From: an uncultured Bacilli bacterium | Lineage (GTDB): Bacteria; Bacillota_I; Bacilli_A; RF39; UBA660 | Assembly (NCBI GenBank): GCA_947629285.1 | Contig: CANRDA010000049.1 | Location: 1-7,034, forward strand | Direction of reading: 5' to 3' | Length of the DNA: 7,034 bases | Part shown: piece by piece, positions 1 through 6,383 of the stretch | Layout: each line of letters begins with the position of its first letter | How positions within the stretch are numbered: the first letter of the stretch is position 1 | Notes under the pieces: model-generated | The model's database searches: none | What the model was told of the DNA's origin: nothing | What the model saw: the letters and a program-made list of their open reading frames with translations, nothing else | Made by a program: the position numbers and the translations under genes

Positions 1-70
1 TAGATACTTTTTTGCGTGTCTATCTTTTGTTTCTTTATTTTTTAGTTTACCAAGCACTTTCCTAATAGAT

Positions 71-116
71 AAAAAAATCGATAAATCTGAAAACATAAAT
101 TTCAACTATCGATTTT
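71..116 (-). terminator. Rho-independent terminator of the adenylating enzyme gene
   Basis: Minus-strand RNA has AAAAUCGAUA (116-107) pairing perfectly with UAUCGAUUUU (83-74). An inner UGAAA/UUUCA stem lies within the loop, and the descending arm runs into a U tract (77-71). It begins about 13 bases after the TAA stop of the gene at 130-1914, the expected place for its transcript end. Confidence 0.8.
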
Positions 117-129
117 ATTTAAAAATTTA

Positions 130-1914
130 TTAAACAAGTTTATACTCTTTTTGTAATTTTTTTCTATCAACTTTAAATTTACTCATTGGCTTTTCATCTA
201 TTACAAAAACATCTTTTGGCTTTTGTTCTAATGAAAGTTCTTCATTAATTAATTTATTTATTTTTACTAACAATTCCCCTACTGAGAAGCCTTTTTCTGG
301 TACAATAAATAAATATGGCAATTCAAATCCCGTATTCTTAGTATCTTTACCAGAAACAACAATTGCATCTTTAACTCCATCTATAGAATTTATTTTGTTT
401 TCTATTTCTAATGGAAAAATATTTTTATCAGGATAAACCTTTATACCACTTCTACCTAATACAAATAGTAATCCTTCTTCAGTTATATATCCAGTATCAC
501 CTGTGTGTAACCACAACTTACCATCTGGGTGAATTTTTAATACTTCGTCTGTTAATTTTTTATCTGAGTAACCTAGCATAATACCGGGACCGCTCTTACA
601 AATTTCTCCTATTTCATTATATTTTAATTCTTTTGCTGTATTAGGCTCAAATATTGAAATTACAGTATCTATGTATGGAATTCCAACACTTCCTGATAGA
701 ACCATCTTATCATCAATTGTAGTAGTGAATCCTCCACCACCTTCACTTTGTCCATAACTTGTACTAAGTGTAGCTTTACAATTATGTCCCTCTAAAAATT
801 CTTTTATTTTTTCAATATGTTTCTTTGAAATCGGTTCAGCACCAAAACCAAACAATTTAAAATAACTCATATCATAATCTTTTGGAATTCTTTTGCTTTC
901 AAGTAAAATGTTGAAAAACATAGGTACAAGAGCCCATCCACTTGGTTCATAATACATCATTTCTATATCTATATCTTCTAACTTGCAATAAGGGTCTAAT
1001 ATTACTTTTTTACCATCTGCAAGTGGAAAACATATACCAGCAATTATTGTAGAAACAACAATTGGAGGAATTAATGTATTGAGCCAAGTATATCTCTCTG
1101 TTTTCGCAAAAGGAAATAAGCAAAATTGGTCAACAATTCCCAAAGTAGATTCTGAGGAGTGCATTAACTCTTTTGGTTCACCAGTTGAACCACTTGTAAA
1201 CGCTGAAAAAAGTTTAATAGAGTTATCAGTATTTTCTTCAAAACTTTCTATACTTTTTCCCATTTTTAAAAACTCATCCCAAGAAATGTTTCTCGTATTT
1301 TTTGTTGTTTCAGTTAAATATTTAGCGTCGATAACTTCTCTTATATTACTTCTCAATTTACTTTTATCATTAACTGAAAATAATGGGTCTACAGTAATAA
1401 TATTTTTTATATTAGTTTTATTATATATTTCATTTGCATCAGAATCACTTAAGTAATCTGGAGCAATACAATAACTTACTGTTTTATCCAAATTAATTAA
1501 ACCGATTAATTCATCCGTACTACCTATAAAATCTTTTATTGAACATCCTATAATTTCTGACGCAAATAATAATTCTACATATTCTGGAACTAATTCTAGC
1601 GATGCAATTATTGTATCACCTTTTTTAACACCTAAAGCAACTAAAGATTTTGCAACATCATATACTCTATTAAAGAAATCCCCCGCCTTAATTTCAGTAT
1701 CATAATAATTGATAATAGATTCTTCTGGATTTTGCCAAGCATCTTTTATTTTATCTATTATTCTATTATATTTTTTTGAATACATTTGTCTTGCCAATAA
1801 TAATTCATTAGGATAATATTTCATCCAAGGTTTATCTATACTTGGATACCCAGTTAACTTACCTTCCATTATTGGTTCTTTTTGTAACGAAATATTCTTT
1901 AATTTTTCTTCCAT
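130..1914 (-). CDS. AMP-forming acyl-CoA synthetase-like protein (ANL superfamily adenylating enzyme)
   Basis: 594-aa enzyme of the acyl-CoA synthetase/NRPS adenylation/luciferase superfamily. These activate a carboxylic acid with ATP as an acyl-adenylate and usually pass it to CoA or a carrier-protein thiol; it is probably cytosolic. Visible core motifs are the P-loop TSGSTGEPK (about 240-248), YGQSE (387-391), TGD with the ribose-binding Asp at about 473, the hinge GRSGIK (487-492), and the C-terminal KVDRKKL with the catalytic Lys at about 581. All catalytic positions are present, so it should be active. Small departures are Glu where a Gly usually follows the P-loop Lys, and Asp in the glycine position after the hinge (KVYPDKN). 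ATG 1914 is chosen because GGGGGAAAG sits just before it and because an earlier in-frame start (1989) lies upstream of the TTGACA promoter. The N-terminal GYPSIDKPW segment resembles orphan synthetases of gut Firmicutes (recalled, not searched). It is a single-gene unit with its own terminator. The substrate is unknown; fatty acid, aryl acid or amino acid all remain possible. Confidence 0.93.
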   Translation of the reverse strand: MEEKLKNISLQKEPIMEGKLTGYPSIDKPWMKYYPNELLLARQMYSKKYNRIIDKIKDAWQNPEESIINYYDTEIKAGDFFNRVYDVAKSLVALGVKKGDTIIASLELVPEYVELLFASEIIGCSIKDFIGSTDELIGLINLDKTVSYCIAPDYLSDSDANEIYNKTNIKNIITVDPLFSVNDKSKLRSNIREVIDAKYLTETTKNTRNISWDEFLKMGKSIESFEENTDNSIKLFSAFTSGSTGEPKELMHSSESTLGIVDQFCLFPFAKTERYTWLNTLIPPIVVSTIIAGICFPLADGKKVILDPYCKLEDIDIEMMYYEPSGWALVPMFFNILLESKRIPKDYDMSYFKLFGFGAEPISKKHIEKIKEFLEGHNCKATLSTSYGQSEGGGGFTTTIDDKMVLSGSVGIPYIDTVISIFEPNTAKELKYNEIGEICKSGPGIMLGYSDKKLTDEVLKIHPDGKLWLHTGDTGYITEEGLLFVLGRSGIKVYPDKNIFPLEIENKINSIDGVKDAIVVSGKDTKNTGFELPYLFIVPEKGFSVGELLVKINKLINEELSLEQKPKDVFVIDEKPMSKFKVDRKKLQKEYKLV

Positions 1915-1942
1915 ATTCTTTCCCCCAATCAAAATTGATTTT

Positions 1943-1971
1943 ATAATATCACTACATATACTATTTGTCAA
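1943..1971 (-). promoter_or_regulatory. Sigma-A-type promoter of the adenylating enzyme gene
   Basis: On the minus strand, -35 TTGACA (1971-1966) is a perfect consensus. It is followed by a 17-base spacer and -10 TATTAT (1948-1943), with TG one base upstream of the -10. Transcription should start near 1936, leaving a roughly 22-base leader that contains the Shine-Dalgarno GGGGGAAAG (1926-1918). The initially transcribed region carries a small inverted repeat, AATCAA-AA-TTGATT on the plus strand (1927-1940). Confidence 0.8.
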
Positions 1972-1992
1972 TATAATGTGTGATACCAATTA

Positions 1993-2009
1993 TTACAATA
2001 TAATTGTAA
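1993..2009. promoter_or_regulatory. Perfect 17-bp palindrome, candidate operator
   Basis: TTACAAT-ATA-ATTGTAA is a perfect inverted repeat with 7-bp arms and a 3-bp centre, ending about 22 bp upstream of the TTGACA box of the adenylating enzyme gene. Its size and symmetry suit a dimeric helix-turn-helix repressor such as TetR or MarR types. It also overlaps the -10 of a possible second promoter. That it is an operator is inference; in AT-rich DNA chance palindromes occur, but this one contains a C/G pair in each arm. Confidence 0.4.
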
Positions 2010-2032
2010 CACATTTAAAATATAATTTTCAA
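2003..2032 (-). promoter_or_regulatory. Possible second, upstream promoter for the adenylating enzyme gene
   Basis: On the minus strand, TTGAAA (2032-2027), an 18-base spacer and TACAAT (2008-2003) give reasonable -35 and -10 matches. The -10 is embedded in the palindrome at 1993-2009, so a protein bound there would block it. This is weaker than the promoter at 1943-1971, and an AT-rich intergenic region yields such matches by chance. Confidence 0.3.
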
Positions 2033-2052
2033 GTAAATGCTATAAATTACTA

Positions 2053-2084
2053 ATAAAAATGATAAACAGATTGTTTACCATTTT
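2053..2084 (-). terminator. Rho-independent terminator downstream of valS
   Basis: Minus-strand RNA AAAAUGGUAAACA (2084-2072), loop AUC, then UGUUUAUCAU (2068-2059) pairs over about 10-13 bp with one G-U. It is followed by a short U run (UUUUAUU). It lies about 105 bases past the valS stop and before the promoter of the next gene. The plus-strand transcript would also fold with a trailing UUUUGUUUU, so it could act in both directions, although no plus-strand gene precedes it. Confidence 0.7.
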
Positions 2085-2094
2085 GTTTTATTAG

Positions 2095-2129
2095 ATAGGT
2101 TAATATAATGAAAAATTATATTAACTATA
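2095..2129. repeat. AT-rich inverted repeat between valS and its terminator
   Basis: GTTAATATAAT (2099-2109) and ATTATATTAAC (2115-2125) form a perfect 11-bp stem with a GAAAA loop on the plus strand. With one bulged base it extends to about 14 bp through ATAG/CTAT-type flanks. No U tract follows on either strand, so it is not a canonical terminator. It could protect the valS mRNA 3' end or simply reflect base composition. Confidence 0.45.
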
Positions 2130-2189
2130 CAATACTACTATATATAGTTATATTCAACAAATTATGTATGAAATGCCTATTTTTGTGTA

Positions 2190-4613
2190 TTAAATATTAG
2201 TTTGTTCCATATTTAATTCTATTTTATTTATTTTATATCCCTCTTTTATAGTATTAATATTTAAGTTTTCTATAAATAATGTAGCCTTGAAATCTTTAAT
2301 AGAGCTTTCTAAAGCAGTCTTAATTTTTTCATCGCAATCAATATCTAACAATTTAACAGGAGTTTTTAAAGATAAATTTTTTTCTGATTTTTCCCCTCTT
2401 ACAGAACTAATTATTTCACATATTATATTTCCATATTTAACTTCCTCATTGAATAAAAACTTAAGTTGGTTTATATTAGTCAAATGAATTGATATATTAT
2501 CGTGATATAATTCTTGATAAATTTCTTCTGTAATGAATGGGAAGAAGATACTAAAATCTTGTAATAATTTATAAAGAATTGTATATATAGTTTTTTGACC
2601 TGAATATCTTGGAATTTCTCCAAACTCTTCTGGTCTATATAATCTATGCTTTACTATTTCTATATAATTATCACAGAAATTCCAAAAGAATCTTTCTAAT
2701 GTGTTAAGGGCAAGCCCTATTTCATATTCATCTAAATATTTTATAAATCCTTTTTCCATTTCTTGAAATATTCCTAAAATCCATTTATCGACATATTCAA
2801 AATCATTAAATTCCCTATCTTCATAATCTGATAAATGCATTTCAATAAATTTAGATACATTCCATATTTTATTTACTAATTTTTTGCCACGAAGTAGTGT
2901 TTCTTCATTATAAGTAATATCAGTTCCAAGCCTTCCAGATGCAGCCCAATAACGAACAACATCAGCAGAATATTCATTTATAACATCAATTGGTTCTACT
3001 TTGGAATTACCTTTACTTTTACTTATTTTTTCACCCTTACTTGCCAAAGCAAATCCTGAAATCATAACATTGTCCCATGGTCTTTTGTTAAAATGATAAA
3101 AACTTTTTACAATTGTATAGAAATCCCATGTACGAATTATTTCTGATGCATTTGTTCTTAAACTCATTGGCTTTAAAATATCTTCATAATTGTTTTTATC
3201 ACCATATCTCATGTTAATTAGAGGCGTTACCGAAGAGGTTGCCCATGTATCCATAACATCTGTTTCAGGTATAAATTCCTTACATTTACATTTAGGACAT
3301 TCATTTGTGCTTGGATTATCAACTAACGGATTTACAGGTAAATCTTCCTTTTTTGCAAATATCGGTTCTCCACATTTTTTACAGTACCAAACTGGAAATG
3401 GAACGCCAAAATATCTTTGTCTTGAGATACACCAATCCCAAGCAATATTATTTACCCATTCTTCATATCTAGTATGCATATATTGTGGATGCCATTTAAT
3501 TTCATTTCCAATCTTTAAGAAGTCTTCTTTGTGATTCATAATATCAATAAACCATTGCTTCATAACAGAGTATTCTACTTCTTTACCACATCTTTCGTGT
3601 ACTTGAACTTCGTGTTCTAAATCTTCAATTTTAACTATATATCCACCATTTTGTAAATCTTCAATTATTTGTTTTCTAGCTTCTTTAATTTTCATTCCGC
3701 CATAATTTGGAACTTCATTAGTAATTTTTCCATCATTAGTGAAAATGTATTTAAGTGGCAAATTATATTTCTTCCACCATTCAATATCTGTTTGGTCTCC
3801 AAATGTACAACACATTACTACACCTGTACCTTTATCTACTGCAACTTTCTCATCACCAATAATAGGTACATCTATATTAATAACAGGTATGTGTGCATGC
3901 TTTCCTATTAAATGATTGTGAACTTCATCATTTGGATTTACAAATACACAAACTATAGCAGGAAGTAATTCTGGTCTTGTTGTTGCTATTGTAAACTCTT
4001 CATTATCTTCAACAGTTTTAAAATTAATATAATTAAATGTAGTTTTTATTGTTTTTGTTTCAAGTTCTGCTTGAGCAATAGAAGTTAAACATTCATTACA
4101 CCAAAGTGCAGGACTTTCTTTGTGGTAGCAATGCCCTTTATCGATTAAATCAAGAAAAGATGTTTGGCTTATCTTTATTGTGGATGGACTTACTGTTTTA
4201 TAGTACATATTCCAGTCTGTACTAACTCCTAATCTTGAAAATAAATCTTTAAATTCTGATTCATATTTATCAGTTGTTTCATAACAAAGTTTAGAGAACT
4301 CTTCCCTACCTATTTCATGAGCTTTTTTTCCTTGCTCTTTTTCAACTAATCTCTCACTAGGAAGTCCATTATCATCAAATCCAAATGGATAAAAAACATT
4401 ATATCCACTTATTCTTTTATATCTGGCAATCATTTCTGCCTGCGAATATGAAAAAATATGTCCTATATGAATTTTACCATTAACTGTAGGAGGTGGTGTA
4501 TCAATTGAATATACCTTTCTTTTATCTGGTTTAAATTCGTATATTCTATTTTCTTTCCAATAATTTAACCATTTTTCTTCTTTTTCATTAGCATTATATT
4601 TTTTGTCTAACAT
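2190..4613 (-). CDS. valS: Valyl-tRNA synthetase (archaeal/rickettsial-type)
   Basis: 807-aa class I synthetase that charges tRNA-Val with valine and edits mischarged threonine. The signature HIGH is at 49-52, within PPPTVNGKIHIGH. The CP1 editing domain lies at about 190-340, with TTRPELLP (211-218) and GTGVVMCCTFGDQTD (262-276). Cys pairs that look like zinc ribbons are WCNEC (171-175), CKKC (411-414) and CPKC (439-442). KISKS (529-533) is the KMSKS loop, followed by a helical anticodon-binding domain. VFYPFGFDDNGLPSER and RYWAASGRLGTDI are ValRS-specific rather than IleRS or LeuRS. The CCTFGDQTD editing motif and the absence of the C-terminal coiled-coil arm of common bacterial ValRS match the type known from archaea, rickettsiae and actinobacteria. 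ATG 4613 is supported by AGAAAGGAAG (4629-4620). A T-box leader precedes it and tyrS lies upstream on the same strand. Identity is secure; the evolutionary class is inferred from motifs. Confidence 0.96.
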   Translation of the reverse strand: MLDKKYNANEKEEKWLNYWKENRIYEFKPDKRKVYSIDTPPPTVNGKIHIGHIFSYSQAEMIARYKRISGYNVFYPFGFDDNGLPSERLVEKEQGKKAHEIGREEFSKLCYETTDKYESEFKDLFSRLGVSTDWNMYYKTVSPSTIKISQTSFLDLIDKGHCYHKESPALWCNECLTSIAQAELETKTIKTTFNYINFKTVEDNEEFTIATTRPELLPAIVCVFVNPNDEVHNHLIGKHAHIPVINIDVPIIGDEKVAVDKGTGVVMCCTFGDQTDIEWWKKYNLPLKYIFTNDGKITNEVPNYGGMKIKEARKQIIEDLQNGGYIVKIEDLEHEVQVHERCGKEVEYSVMKQWFIDIMNHKEDFLKIGNEIKWHPQYMHTRYEEWVNNIAWDWCISRQRYFGVPFPVWYCKKCGEPIFAKKEDLPVNPLVDNPSTNECPKCKCKEFIPETDVMDTWATSSVTPLINMRYGDKNNYEDILKPMSLRTNASEIIRTWDFYTIVKSFYHFNKRPWDNVMISGFALASKGEKISKSKGNSKVEPIDVINEYSADVVRYWAASGRLGTDITYNEETLLRGKKLVNKIWNVSKFIEMHLSDYEDREFNDFEYVDKWILGIFQEMEKGFIKYLDEYEIGLALNTLERFFWNFCDNYIEIVKHRLYRPEEFGEIPRYSGQKTIYTILYKLLQDFSIFFPFITEEIYQELYHDNISIHLTNINQLKFLFNEEVKYGNIICEIISSVRGEKSEKNLSLKTPVKLLDIDCDEKIKTALESSIKDFKATLFIENLNINTIKEGYKINKIELNMEQTNI

Positions 4614-4631
4614 TTAAATCTTCCTTTCTAT

Positions 4632-4664
4632 AAAAAAAGTCCATCCTAATATAAAGGATGAACT
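4632..4664 (-). terminator. T-box-controlled terminator before valS
   Basis: RNA AGUUCAUCC (4664-4656), a 9-base loop and GGAUGGACU (4646-4638) form a 9-bp stem with one G-U, followed by U7. The CAUCC in the first arm is also the partner of the T-box strand AAGG...GUG, so terminator and antiterminator exclude each other. With no other terminator after tyrS, this hairpin probably also ends tyrS readthrough transcripts. Confidence 0.9.
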
Positions 4665-4862
4665 TATGCCCACGGTACCACCTTAATTCATATTATTAAA
4701 TAATATGCATCTTTATACCTTAACGCAGCAATACGTATAATCTTACTAATATTTCAGAAAATAAGCTCACAAGCTACCTTCAACTATATTTAATACAAAC
4801 TTACACCTAATGTTTGCTCTCTTTAAATAAATATTAGCCTACTCCTCTTGTTCATTGCATTT
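4632..4862 (-). ncRNA. T-box leader of valS (tRNA-sensing riboswitch)
   Basis: This leader tests tRNA charging and switches valS on when uncharged tRNA binds. Stem I landmarks in RNA order are GAGGAGUAGG, AGAGAGC, UUAGGUGUAAG (distal loop), GAAGGUAGC...GAGC and CUGAA...AGUAAG. Then come CGUUAA and the hairpin CAUAUUAUU/AAUAAUAUG. The T-box AAGGUGGUACCGUGGG (near 4684-4669) has UGGU (4680-4677) to pair with an ACCA tRNA end. The antiterminator AAGG-[UGGUACC]-GUG with CAU-CCUU is visible, and its 3' strand lies within the terminator stem AGUUCAUCC/GGAUGGACU, which is followed by U7. The specifier codon is not clear. GUA at 4746-4744, followed by A, is the best valine triplet, but its surroundings are non-canonical. 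Confidence 0.93.
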
Positions 4863-4868
4863 AAACAA

Positions 4869-4897
4869 ATTATAGCAAAAAAAATGTTTTTTATCAA
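4869..4897 (-). promoter_or_regulatory. Sigma-A-type promoter of the valS T-box leader
   Basis: On the minus strand, TTGATA (4897-4892), exactly 17 bases, then a perfect TATAAT (4874-4869). It begins only a few bases after the tyrS stop and places the start near 4862, so the leader begins just before Stem I. This shows valS can be transcribed independently of tyrS. Confidence 0.85.
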
Positions 4898-4903
4898 TAT
4901 TTT

Positions 4904-6106
4904 TTATTCATCTTTCAATACAATCATAATAAACTGTTTTTTACCTTTTTGAATAACTAAATTATTTTCTTTAAAATCACTAATTAGTATTTTTTTATTT
5001 ACATCGTTTTCTTTTTTACCATTTAAACTTATACCATTTTGTTCAATCATTCTTCTTCCTTCAGATTTTGAAGGTACAATTTTTGACATAGTTAATAAAT
5101 CTGTAAGTAAAATGCCATCTTCTAATAATTTTTTTGATAATTCAAACTTTTCTATATTTTGTGGTATTCCTCCAGAAGCAACTGAATTATATCTATCTTC
5201 TGCTTGTTTTATAAACTGTTCTCCGTGATACAACCTTATAATTTCTTTAGCATATTCTTTATGTGCATTTACGATATCTTCTTTTATAAGATTTTCTGCT
5301 GTTTTTAAATCGATATCAGTTGTTAATTTAAAATATTCAAATAATATATCATCAGGTATTTTCATAGCTTTTTCATACATAACCTCTGGAGATTCATCTA
5401 TTCCTATATAATTACCTAATGATTTACTCATCTTCTCTTTACCATCTAATCCAACTAATAGTGGTAAAACCATAACATCTTGTGGTTCTTGTCCGTAATC
5501 TCTTTGTAATTCTCTACCTACTAATAAGTTAAATGTTTGGTCTGTACCGCCTATTTCTATATCAGCATTTAAAGCAACTGAATCATAGCCTTGCATTAAT
5601 GGGTATAAAAATTCATGTATTCCTATTGGTACATTATTAGTAAATCTATTATTGAAATCATCTCTTTCCAATATTCTAGCTACTGTGTATTTACCTGTTA
5701 ATTTAATAACATCTTCAAATGTCATTTTACCCAACCACTCACTATTATAAACTATTCTAGTTTTACTAGGGTCTAATATTTTTGTAACTTGTTTAAAATA
5801 TGTTTCACCACTCTTTCTAGTTTCTTCGAATGTCAATGAAGGTCTTGTTTTTGACCTACCACTAGGGTCTCCTATCATTGCAGTAAAATCACCTATAACA
5901 AATACTATTTCATGTCCTAAATCTTGTAAATCTTTTAATAATCTGAGTGATACTGTATGACCTAAATGTAAATCTGGTCTGGATGGGTCTGCGCCAAATT
6001 TAACAATTAATTTTTTATTACTTTCTAATTTTTTCCTTAGTGAATCTTCATTAAATATCTGTACTCCTTTTCTTAATATTAATTCAATTTTTTCATTTTT
6101 TGTCAT
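4904..6106 (-). CDS. tyrS: Tyrosyl-tRNA synthetase
   Basis: 400-aa class I synthetase that attaches tyrosine to tRNA-Tyr in the cytosol; the length is normal for the family. The HIGH signature is HLGH (47-50) within FGADPSRPDLHLGH. The tyrosine-binding region holds YPLMQGYD (168-175) and GGTDQ (186-190). KMSKS is at 225-229, followed by the anticodon-binding helical region and a C-terminal S4-like RNA-binding domain (about 335-395, with EGRRMIEQNGISLNG). The GADPSRPDLHLGH form and missing insertions resemble the shorter TyrZ-like branch of bacterial TyrRS more than the classical Bacillus TyrS; this is a motif-level judgement. ATG 6106 has AGAAAGGA (6122-6115) eight bases upstream. A T-box leader with a UAC codon precedes it, independently confirming the amino acid. 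valS follows after a 290-base gap holding its own leader. Confidence 0.97.
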   Translation of the reverse strand: MTKNEKIELILRKGVQIFNEDSLRKKLESNKKLIVKFGADPSRPDLHLGHTVSLRLLKDLQDLGHEIVFVIGDFTAMIGDPSGRSKTRPSLTFEETRKSGETYFKQVTKILDPSKTRIVYNSEWLGKMTFEDVIKLTGKYTVARILERDDFNNRFTNNVPIGIHEFLYPLMQGYDSVALNADIEIGGTDQTFNLLVGRELQRDYGQEPQDVMVLPLLVGLDGKEKMSKSLGNYIGIDESPEVMYEKAMKIPDDILFEYFKLTTDIDLKTAENLIKEDIVNAHKEYAKEIIRLYHGEQFIKQAEDRYNSVASGGIPQNIEKFELSKKLLEDGILLTDLLTMSKIVPSKSEGRRMIEQNGISLNGKKENDVNKKILISDFKENNLVIQKGKKQFIMIVLKDE

Positions 6107-6122
6107 TTTATCAATCCTTTCT

Positions 6123-6172
6123 AAAATAAAAACACGAACTATTATTCAAAGGACGAAATAATAATCCGTGTT
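6123..6172 (-). terminator. T-box-controlled terminator before tyrS
   Basis: RNA AACACGGAUUAUUAUU (6172-6157) pairs over 16 bp, with two G-U pairs, with AAUAAUAGUUCGUGUU (6146-6131); the loop is 10 bases and the tail UUU-A-UUUU. The first arm takes in the ACG of the T-box antiterminator and the loop contains its CGUCCUU partner, so the two folds exclude each other. No separate terminator follows the NUDIX gene, so this may also stop its readthrough. Confidence 0.88.
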
Positions 6173-6340
6173 ACCACCTTAATTCATAATTAAAAATTAT
6201 GCACTCTTTGCTTTAACGGTCATCACCGATTGAACTCATAATATGTAATTCGTTATGATAATATTTAACTTATTTCCACCTAACATAAGTTCTCTATATA
6301 AATATAATCTAACTACTTTTATTAATCAACATTCATTTAC
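6123..6340 (-). ncRNA. T-box leader of tyrS (tRNA-Tyr-sensing riboswitch)
   Basis: All main parts of a T-box leader can be traced. The Stem I base pairs UUGA/UCAA and UAAUA/UAUUA, with an extra UGAGU on the 3' side as in a kink-turn. A specifier loop follows, made of AAAGUA and GAAUUACA, in which UAC (6247-6245) is a tyrosine codon. Above it is the helix GUUAGAU/AUCAUAAC, then AUAGAGAAC and UUAGGUGGAA. Further on are CGGU/ACCG with CGUUAA, and the hairpin CAUAAUU/AAUUAUG. The T-box AAGGUGGUAACACGG (6180-6166) has UGGU (6176-6173) for an ACCA tRNA end. The antiterminator pairs AAGG with CCUU and ACG with CGU. The canonical GAGC element of Stem I is not evident. The codon, the tRNA end and the gene all agree. 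Confidence 0.95.
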
Positions 6341-6355
6341 TGATATAGTATATCA
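6341..6355. promoter_or_regulatory. Palindrome overlapping the tyrS -10 element
   Basis: TGATATA-G-TATATCA is a perfect inverted repeat with 7-bp arms around a single base and fully covers the -10 of the tyrS leader promoter. A bound dimeric regulator would block initiation. It may also be chance: the arms are almost all A and T, and TATA-like promoters are partly self-complementary. Confidence 0.25.
6347..6352 (-). promoter_or_regulatory. Extended -10 promoter of the tyrS T-box leader
   Basis: On the minus strand, TG-A-TATACT gives an extended -10 (TATACT 6352-6347). The -35 at the expected spacing is only TTCTTT (6375-6370), so the TG extension probably carries recognition. Transcription should start near 6340. 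The element lies inside the 15-bp palindrome at 6341-6355. Confidence 0.6.
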
Positions 6356-6383
6356 CAATTTATACATTAAAAGAAAAGTTTTA

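Noticed and set aside
1..100. Open reading frame on the minus strand running off the left edge, starting in the terminator loop (MFSDLSIF...), and a plus-strand frame open from the edge to about position 130
   Set aside because: The minus ORF starts within the terminator hairpin with no Shine-Dalgarno, and the plus frame is low-complexity. Both are too short to judge; a gene may begin further left, but nothing here supports it.
1079..1456. Plus-strand ORF of 125 codons
   Set aside because: It lies wholly antisense within the adenylating enzyme gene, whose frame carries the conserved P-loop region there; the plus-strand translation shows no recognisable domain and no convincing ribosome site.
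1915..1989. 25-residue N-terminal extension of the adenylating enzyme
   Set aside because: It would require a start upstream of the TTGACA/TATTAT promoter; the strong Shine-Dalgarno at 1918-1926 fixes ATG 1914.
2287..2487. Plus-strand ORF of 66 codons antisense to the valS 3' end
   Set aside because: Antisense to conserved coding sequence, without ribosome site or domain.
3190..3911. Plus-strand ORFs of 114 and 80 codons inside valS
   Set aside because: They are shadows of the valS reading frame, which encodes conserved catalytic and editing motifs across this span; the 80-codon one is low-complexity aromatic and asparagine-rich.
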